Below, piece after piece: positions 58,793 to 64,000 of a stretch of DNA of 64,000 nucleotides. The stretch comes from Rhyacophila brunnea (lineage: Eukaryota; Arthropoda; Insecta; Trichoptera; Rhyacophilidae). A model generated the notes under the pieces. The model saw only the letters and a program-made list of their open reading frames with translations, was not told where the DNA came from and searched no databases. The position numbers were made by a program, and so were the translations under genes. The DNA lies in contig JAGYXB010000956.1 of assembly GCA_022495005.1 (NCBI GenBank), positions 434,001 to 498,000 on the forward strand, given 5' to 3'. Every line of letters begins with the position of its first letter. Position 1 is the stretch's first letter.

Positions 58793-59765
58793 AAATACCT
58801 AATTATTAATATTATTAAGCGATATACGTGATTATCATAAATAGCGATCCAATATAACGTGAATATTAATCTCCCACGGTCCCATTTAGATAAAAGAAGG
58901 TTAGCAGTGTAAAAAATTAATTTAAACATTATTTTGTTTCGTTGTGTATAAAAAATAAATGCTTGCAGCCATAGAATATTTAAAAAATAAAATTTGAATT
59001 AAAATTTTACCTTAAACAATATAGTTTCCCTGTACGGGACTTTCCTATCGCAACATATGCTGATAAATAATAAAGCAATGCACATATCTGAGAAGAATAG
59101 ACCAATAATTCTGTTGAGAATAGGGATTTATAAGACCCATAGGTGTGCAATCAGCTTAAAGAGGCTTTTATCCAGCAGTGGATTGATACAGGTTGATGAC
59201 AATAATGACGATATAAATGGGTAGGTATATAAAATCATAAATTTTGAAAAATATAGCAATTTATATGACCAAGAACAGTAGAATTAGGTTGAGATAACCT
59301 TCATCCAGCAGTGGATTGATCCTGCTTGATGATGATATATGAATAGGTAAATAATATAATGTCAGCAATATTTTAATAAACATTATAGCAATTCATATGA
59401 CCGACAGAAATACAAACAACTTAGAGAGGCCTTCATCCAGCAGTACATTGATTCAGGCTCATAATGATAATGGCATTATAAATAGATAAACATAATATTT
59501 ATATTTTGTATATATTTTGACAAATATAGCAATTTATGACAGAAATTAGTAGAATCAGGTTAGGGAGGCCTTTATCCAGCAGTGGATTGGTCCAGGTCGA
59601 TGATGATAAGGACGATAAAAATAGGCATAATATCACAAATTCTTATACCTAACCGAAAGTAGTAGAATCAGATTGCGGAGCCTTTCGTCCCGTAGTGGAT
59701 TGATATAAATATGTAGATATTATAATATCACCCGTTGTTATAATAATATGATGTCTTTCACTAAT
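58793..59765 (+). repeat. Dispersed repeat family A, copy 2 with expanded internal unit
   Basis: Same start and end blocks as 33286-33660, but the unit with TTCATCCAGCAGTGGATTGAT followed by ATAGCAATT is present about five times at roughly 120-150 bp spacing (about 59160-59710). Non-coding. Confidence 0.8.
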
Positions 59766-59779
59766 GTCAGATTGTTTAA

Positions 59780-60775
59780 CCTTTTCCACTCGAGATTTTT
59801 TTTATAGGTACATACCACCCACTCGAGACTTTTTTCTGTACAAAGCATAATTTCAATATAAAACATTTAATTGATGAAAAAAATGTAAAAAATTTTTTTT
59901 TTTTTTTATTCTGTAAAATAGATTTATAATGAATATACTGTACTTATTTTTAGTTTATTTATAATTCTTCATTGTGTGGTATTTCACAAAGCAATCTCCA
60001 ATATGTAATCCTGGCTTATCACAGAATCGTAATGAAATAGCGGTATGTAGAGAAGTGGCTATAAAGTGTAAATCGTCCAAACATATAGTTATGAGTCATG
60101 ACTGTAAATATGATACAAATGAATTGCCTTCAAATACACTTGTAATATAAGCGGCTGTCTCGTAAATTTCCTAAATTAGTTTCGGGCTCATAACAACTCA
60201 ATCCCAGTGCGGTACACATTATCAACAGATTTCTCAAAAAATAATAAATCGATACGTAATAATTTTCATTTGACTCATTAGAGTATTTCACATTATGTAG
60301 GTTCCGAATCGGCATAATATACTAGTAAGTATTGTCATCAAAAACAGTCTATTCAAATATAAAACTGTAAACTATACGAGACGCCCCTGCGCAAGCGAGA
60401 ACCAATAAAAAATATAAACACACTTCAAAATCATGCGTGACAAACACTTCACTCTAGTCTGGGAACGTTCAATAAATAAAATTTATGTGACAAAAAAACA
60501 TTGCTTGCAAGCGACGACCTACGAATAAAAAAAGAGAAGATTCCGATAAAAATACTATGTTGAAATTACGCACGCAGTATTCTTTTGCCGACTTCTTTCT
60601 CAGATAAATGTAATAACCTATTATTATTCATTCTAACTTGATTGAAATCGCATTATAAAAAATTCTGAAAATATTACAAAAAATGATTTTATAGGCATGC
60701 CGCCGCTACGGCGGCACTCGAGTAATACGGGAAACTTGTAATGCCGCCGATATGGCGGCACTCGAGTGTTAAGGG
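59780..60775. mobile_element. Non-autonomous piggyBac-like element, 996 bp
   Basis: Flanked by TTAA on both sides (59776-59779, 60776-60779). Ends CCTTTTCCACTCGAG and, read inward from the right, CCCTTAACACTCGAG. Subterminal CACTCGAG repeats and GCCGCC(T/G)...GGCGGC hairpins lie near 60695-60770. No transposase. Supported by the TTAA duplication and the CCYTT-type end. Confidence 0.82.
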
Positions 60776-61632
60776 TTAAAATAAAGATTTAAATTTGTTT
60801 CATTCTTTGCAATGGCAACTTCAGTAGATTTAAATTTCCCATATTATTATAACCGTTGTAATCTATGGAAATTCCTCAAATTAAAGCCTAAAAAGGATTG
60901 GAAGCCTCAAATATCTTAGGTAATTAATTAGTCAATTAAAAAAATAGTGCGTGAACAGCCGTACAGAAGTATTTAAAAAAAAAAAAACAAATTTGGAATA
61001 CAATTAAGTTATCTATGGAATTAAACCAGAGAACGCGCTGTTAGACGATATGTACGTAGTGAATTGTACCGAAAATATGGTTTTCTCATCAGAAAAAAAT
61101 TAAGTGCGCCAATGCGTACAATACGATATTTGAATTAAAATAGTCGGTTCCATTTGTCAATAAAGGATTAGAAGGTCTTAAGCGACTAAAACGTCATTGT
61201 GATGTACGTGAACAGTAATATGGCGAATCGAATACGATATGTAAGAAAATGTGGATTTTAAACGTCACGTTTCTGTAAAATCATCGGATATTTCTCAAAT
61301 CTATTCAATTCAATCGGTAGATAATTCGGTGGCGCACAAATCGAAGTGAAGATGTAAAAATATTAATAAAATGAGCAGTTGAAAACTAAAATCTCTTAGG
61401 ATAATAGTAGTATTAGATTATAATGGTTTTCACATAATTATCGAAGTAGGATTTAAGTTTTGCAAGCATTTTACTTTTTTCCACAAGCACAATGATAATA
61501 ATATGTTCAAGGGTAGGATGACATACAAATTATTATTTTTCGAATGCAATGCTTTTCAGCTTCAGTTGGTGCGTATATTTCATATTATAAAATTTGATAT
61601 ATTATGTTGTTGCAGTTATTTGAAATACTTAC

Positions 61633-61770
61633 AGATGGTACATTGTCAATTCTTTTTGGTGATGCAGGGAAACACTTGAAGCAGTGGCCTGCTTATGAAG
61701 CCGGATGATAATCCTCAGGTCGCCAAAAGGTCTACATTCTAGCATAGCTCTAATTTTGTCTATCACTTGC
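61633..61770 (-). CDS. Putative tandem-exon gene, exon U2
   Basis: 138 nt between TTTTGTAG| and |GTAAGT, so it can be added or removed without changing frame. Open in the phase-2 frame: QVIDKIRAMLECRPFGDLRI to KELTMYH. In the alternative frame a stretch EDYHPAS..CFKCF..SPKR is seen but interrupted by stops. About 70% identical by eye to U3, while the adjacent introns are about 90% or more identical. Confidence 0.45.
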
Positions 61771-62292
61771 CTACAAAATACAACAAATAATCACATACAT
61801 TATTACTTCAAGCATAATAATAAATCACATATAAAATAATTATAAACCATGTCTTATGAATTTACATTGAAAACGATGATTGCTTGTCCAGAAATTAAGG
61901 TTGTATAGTGCGGAGAATGTTTATTGTTAGAAAACCATGCACACGCAGCTTACGGTGAGAGAACAATAATCTGTGATGACGAAAGAATGAGGATATTTAA
62001 ATAAAGGATATTTGAGAAAATGTCACACATAAATACTTCTTTTATTTGGATATTCATGAATATTATAATGGTTTTCACAGATTTCTGTATAATTTTCGAT
62101 GTATGATTTAAGATTTGCAAGCATTTTACTTTTTTCCACAAGCACAGTGATAATAATATTATTATATCTTTTGTAGGACGACATACATATTATTATTTTT
62201 CGAATGCAATACTTTTCAGATTCAGTTGGTGCATTTATTTTATAATATAAAATTTGATATATTATGATGTTGGAGATATTTTAATGACTTAC

Positions 62293-62436
62293 AGATGGTA
62301 CATTATTGCTTCTTTTTGGCGATTCAGCGAAACACTTTGGGCAACGGCAACCTTGAGAAGCTGGGTGATAATCTTCTGCTTTACACAAGGTGTACTTGTA
62401 CTTGTTGGCAATGCTCTAACATTGTTTTTCACTTGC
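62293..62436 (-). CDS. Putative tandem-exon gene, exon U3
   Basis: 144 nt between TTTTATAG| and |GTAAGT, symmetrical phase 2. Open frame: QVKNNVRALPTSTSTPCVKQ, KIITQLLKVAVAQSVSLNRQ, KEAIMYH. The other frame shows LCKAEDYHPASQGCRCPKCF after one TAG, similar to the U2 alternative frame. No known domain. Confidence 0.45.
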
Positions 62437-62481
62437 CTATAAAATACGACAAATAATCACATACATTATTACTTCAAGCAT

Positions 62482-62661
62482 AAGGGGGTGGCAAACTGGT
62501 GTTTAATTTATAGAACTCCATATTACTAACAATGCACATTTCTGTGATTTTTAATAGTTACCAGCTTTAAAGAAAAGTACATATATGTATATATTATGCG
62601 CCCCCGGCTATGTTCAAAATTTGTATTGCGTCCTTCGTGGCAACAAAGTTGCCGACCCCTG
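62482..62661 (+). mobile_element. Internally deleted hAT copy, same family as 24570-27013
   Basis: The right 150 bp (TATTATGCGCCCCCGGC to GTTGCCGACCCCTG) and the block ATAGAACTCCATATTA match the 3' end of the large hAT. The left end AGGGGGTGGCAAAC resembles its left terminus. No clear target duplication; adjacent duplicated intron sequence is missing, so a deletion accompanied or followed insertion. Confidence 0.75.
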
Positions 62662-62797
62662 CCATAGAGCATGCTCAAGTGTAATACGACATACATATTA
62701 TTATTTTTCGAATTCAATACTTTTCAGTTTCAGTTGGCGGGTTTAGTTTATACTATAAAATTTGATATATGTAGTTGCAGTTATTTTAAAGACTTAC

Positions 62798-62934
62798 AAT
62801 AATAGGTCAATCTCCCCTTTTTTCCGAGATTCAGCTAAACACTTTGCAAACTGGCATTCGTCTGAAGCCGCTTCTTCTTCAGCTTGACACAAGGTGTACT
62901 TGTCTTCAATGCTCTGACACTGTCTTTCACTTGC
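62798..62934 (-). CDS. Putative tandem-exon gene, exon U4
   Basis: 137 nt between TTTTGTAG| and |GTAAGT. Open from its first base: ASERQCQSIEDKYTLCQAEE, EAASDECQFAKCLAESRKKG, EIDLL, with four Cys residues. Entering in phase 0 it leaves in phase 2, which matches U3, U2 and U1, so all four exons chain into one frame. Further upstream exons would lie beyond 64000. Confidence 0.45.
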
Positions 62935-62999
62935 CTACAAAATACAACAAATAATCACATACATTATTACTTCAAGCATAATAACAAATCATATAATAT

Positions 63000-63642
63000 T
63001 GATACCAGATGAAGGTCTCCCACAGGAGACCACCTCAAAGGGCAGACCGAACCATCATATTTCCCAAAATACCACAGCCTACGTCCACTCTACGCGGTTC
63101 TCGCAACCCTCTGCCGAGCGAAGCCCGCCTCAAAGAATCGTAAATTCAAATTCTTCAGAATCCCGCCAAACACAGACGCTGCCTGTCAAAAACGGTCGCT
63201 CGCACCGCCACTAGTCGATTCATCGGTAAAACAGAGAGCGCGTTAATGCCGGCAATCTGACAGTGGGACGCGCGCGAAAAGCTCTCTCTTTCCCGTGACG
63301 CCGAACCAACAGCATCGCCCGCAAAAGCTCTCTCTCGTATCAGACGTCGACCAACCAGGATCTCTGCTCGCCTCGGACGCGAAGCCAAGCCAGCATCCCC
63401 TATTCTCCAGCCAAAAGGACCGTGTCGGCGCCAAGCAAGATACCAAGCTAAAGCATTCCGGACAGCAAGCCAAAAAGACTGCATCGCCATGACCAACCCA
63501 CCGCCACGACAATAACCTGTACCCACTTAAAATATACCAGCCTTGACAAAATACCCCGTGCGTTTCTGTCTCCCACCCCCGCTTTGGCCTTGACGTTATC
63601 ACGGCCTGCCATCTCCGCTTAAGAGCGCGCGGAAGGCCGGTG
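63000..63642. mobile_element. GC-rich insertion of unknown type, 643 bp
   Basis: Interrupts the duplicated intron unit; ATAATAT occurs on both sides (62993-62999 and 63643-63649), a likely 7-bp target duplication. Much more GC-rich than anything nearby, with ACGCGCGCGAAAAGCTCTCT and a repeated AAAGCTCTCTCT block. No terminal inverted repeat, TG..CA ends or pol III boxes are evident. Long open frames on both strands reflect the low stop-codon density of GC-rich DNA. Confidence 0.6.
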
Positions 63643-64000
63643 ATAATATAAAATGATTATAAACCATATCCTATGAATTTCCATTTAAAGCGATGTTTGC
63701 TTCTCCAGAAAAAACAGTCTTATAGTGCGGAGAACGTTTATTGTTAGAAAACCATGCACACGCAGCTTAATATGAGAGAACAATAATCAGTGATGACGAA
63801 AGGCTCTCTAAATGAGGTTATTTAAATAAAGGACTTTTACTTGGATGTTTATGGAAATAATAATGGTTTTCACAGATTTCTGTATAATTTTCGATGTAGG
63901 ATACAAGATTTGTAAGCATTTTACTTATTTTCCACAAGCACACTGATAATAATATTATTATCACATACGCAAAACACTTTTAGGATTATGTCTGTCCATA

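Larger units (their letters stand above)
58394..61414. repeat. 3 kb composite insertion in the U1-U2 intron
   Basis: The duplicated intron text breaks off after TTGGATATTCATGGATA and resumes at ATTATAATGGTTTTCAC; in the U2-U3 interval these are adjacent. The insert holds repeat family A copy 2, the piggyBac-like element and unassigned sequence at 58394-58792 and 60780-61414. No gene recognised. Confidence 0.7.
57741..63999 (-). repeat. Tandem exon-plus-intron duplication units
   Basis: Each unit has an exon, an acceptor-side block with AATCACATACATTATTACTT, a middle block with ATGCACACGCAG (not seen in the shortened U3-U4 interval), a block with GATTTCTGTATAATTTTCGA, and a donor-side block with ATTATTTTTCGAATGCAAT. 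U2-to-U3 spacing is 660 bp. U3-U4 is shortened and carries a hAT fragment; U1-U2 holds a 3 kb insertion; the unit right of U4 holds a 643-bp GC-rich insertion. Confidence 0.85.

Noticed and set aside
63155..63602. 120-codon minus-strand genes in the GC-rich insert
   Set aside because: Long frames occur on both strands at once because GC-rich DNA lacks stops; the compositions (Arg, Ala, Ser, Trp runs) do not look like a protein.
1..64000. CRISPR arrays, operons, ribosome binding sites, rRNA genes
   Set aside because: The window is eukaryotic nuclear DNA; no regularly spaced short repeats and no rRNA-like sequence are present.

Overview
The window is nuclear DNA of an arthropod, almost certainly an insect. 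It is strongly AT-rich, has spliced genes with canonical GT..AG introns, short GTAGGTACC-type microsatellites and one short TTAGG-like tract. It is dense with DNA transposons (hAT, mariner, pogo/Tigger-like, piggyBac-like) and a tRNA-derived SINE. Order cannot be fixed from sequence alone; a hemipteran (aphid-like) or lepidopteran source fits best.

Two complete protein-coding genes are clear, both on the minus strand. The first (14311-17346) is an Eph receptor tyrosine kinase of 1011 aa in one uninterrupted exon: signal peptide, ephrin-binding domain, Cys-rich region, two FN3 domains, TM helix, active kinase and SAM. The second (29990-46588) is PAN3, the adaptor/pseudokinase subunit of the PAN2-PAN3 poly(A) nuclease. 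I reconstructed 12 coding exons whose splice phases all agree; they give a 613-aa protein running from an ATG to a TGA. Its introns host several mobile elements.

A third, putative gene lies at the right edge (57647-62934, minus strand, probably continuing beyond 64000). Four tandemly duplicated exons, each with splice sites, chain into one open reading frame that ends in a stop. By eye, the exon copies differ far more from each other than the surrounding intron copies do. That pattern is expected of fast-diversifying secreted or effector-type genes. It is the most interesting signal in the window.

Layout: 1-14 kb holds repeats only (SINEs, two decayed LINE fragments, tandem duplications). 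14.3-17.35 kb is Eph. 17.35-24.5 kb is intergenic with dispersed repeats. 24.57-27.01 kb is a decayed hAT element with two other elements nested in it. 27-30 kb is repeats. 30-46.6 kb is PAN3. 47-55 kb is a transposon graveyard (hAT transposase pseudogene, hAT MITE, irritans-type mariner, foldback, another hAT). 55.4-57.1 kb is a five-copy tandem repeat split by a pogo-like MITE. 57.6-64 kb is the tandem-exon array, interrupted by a 3 kb composite insertion (with a piggyBac-like element), a hAT fragment and a GC-rich unknown insertion.
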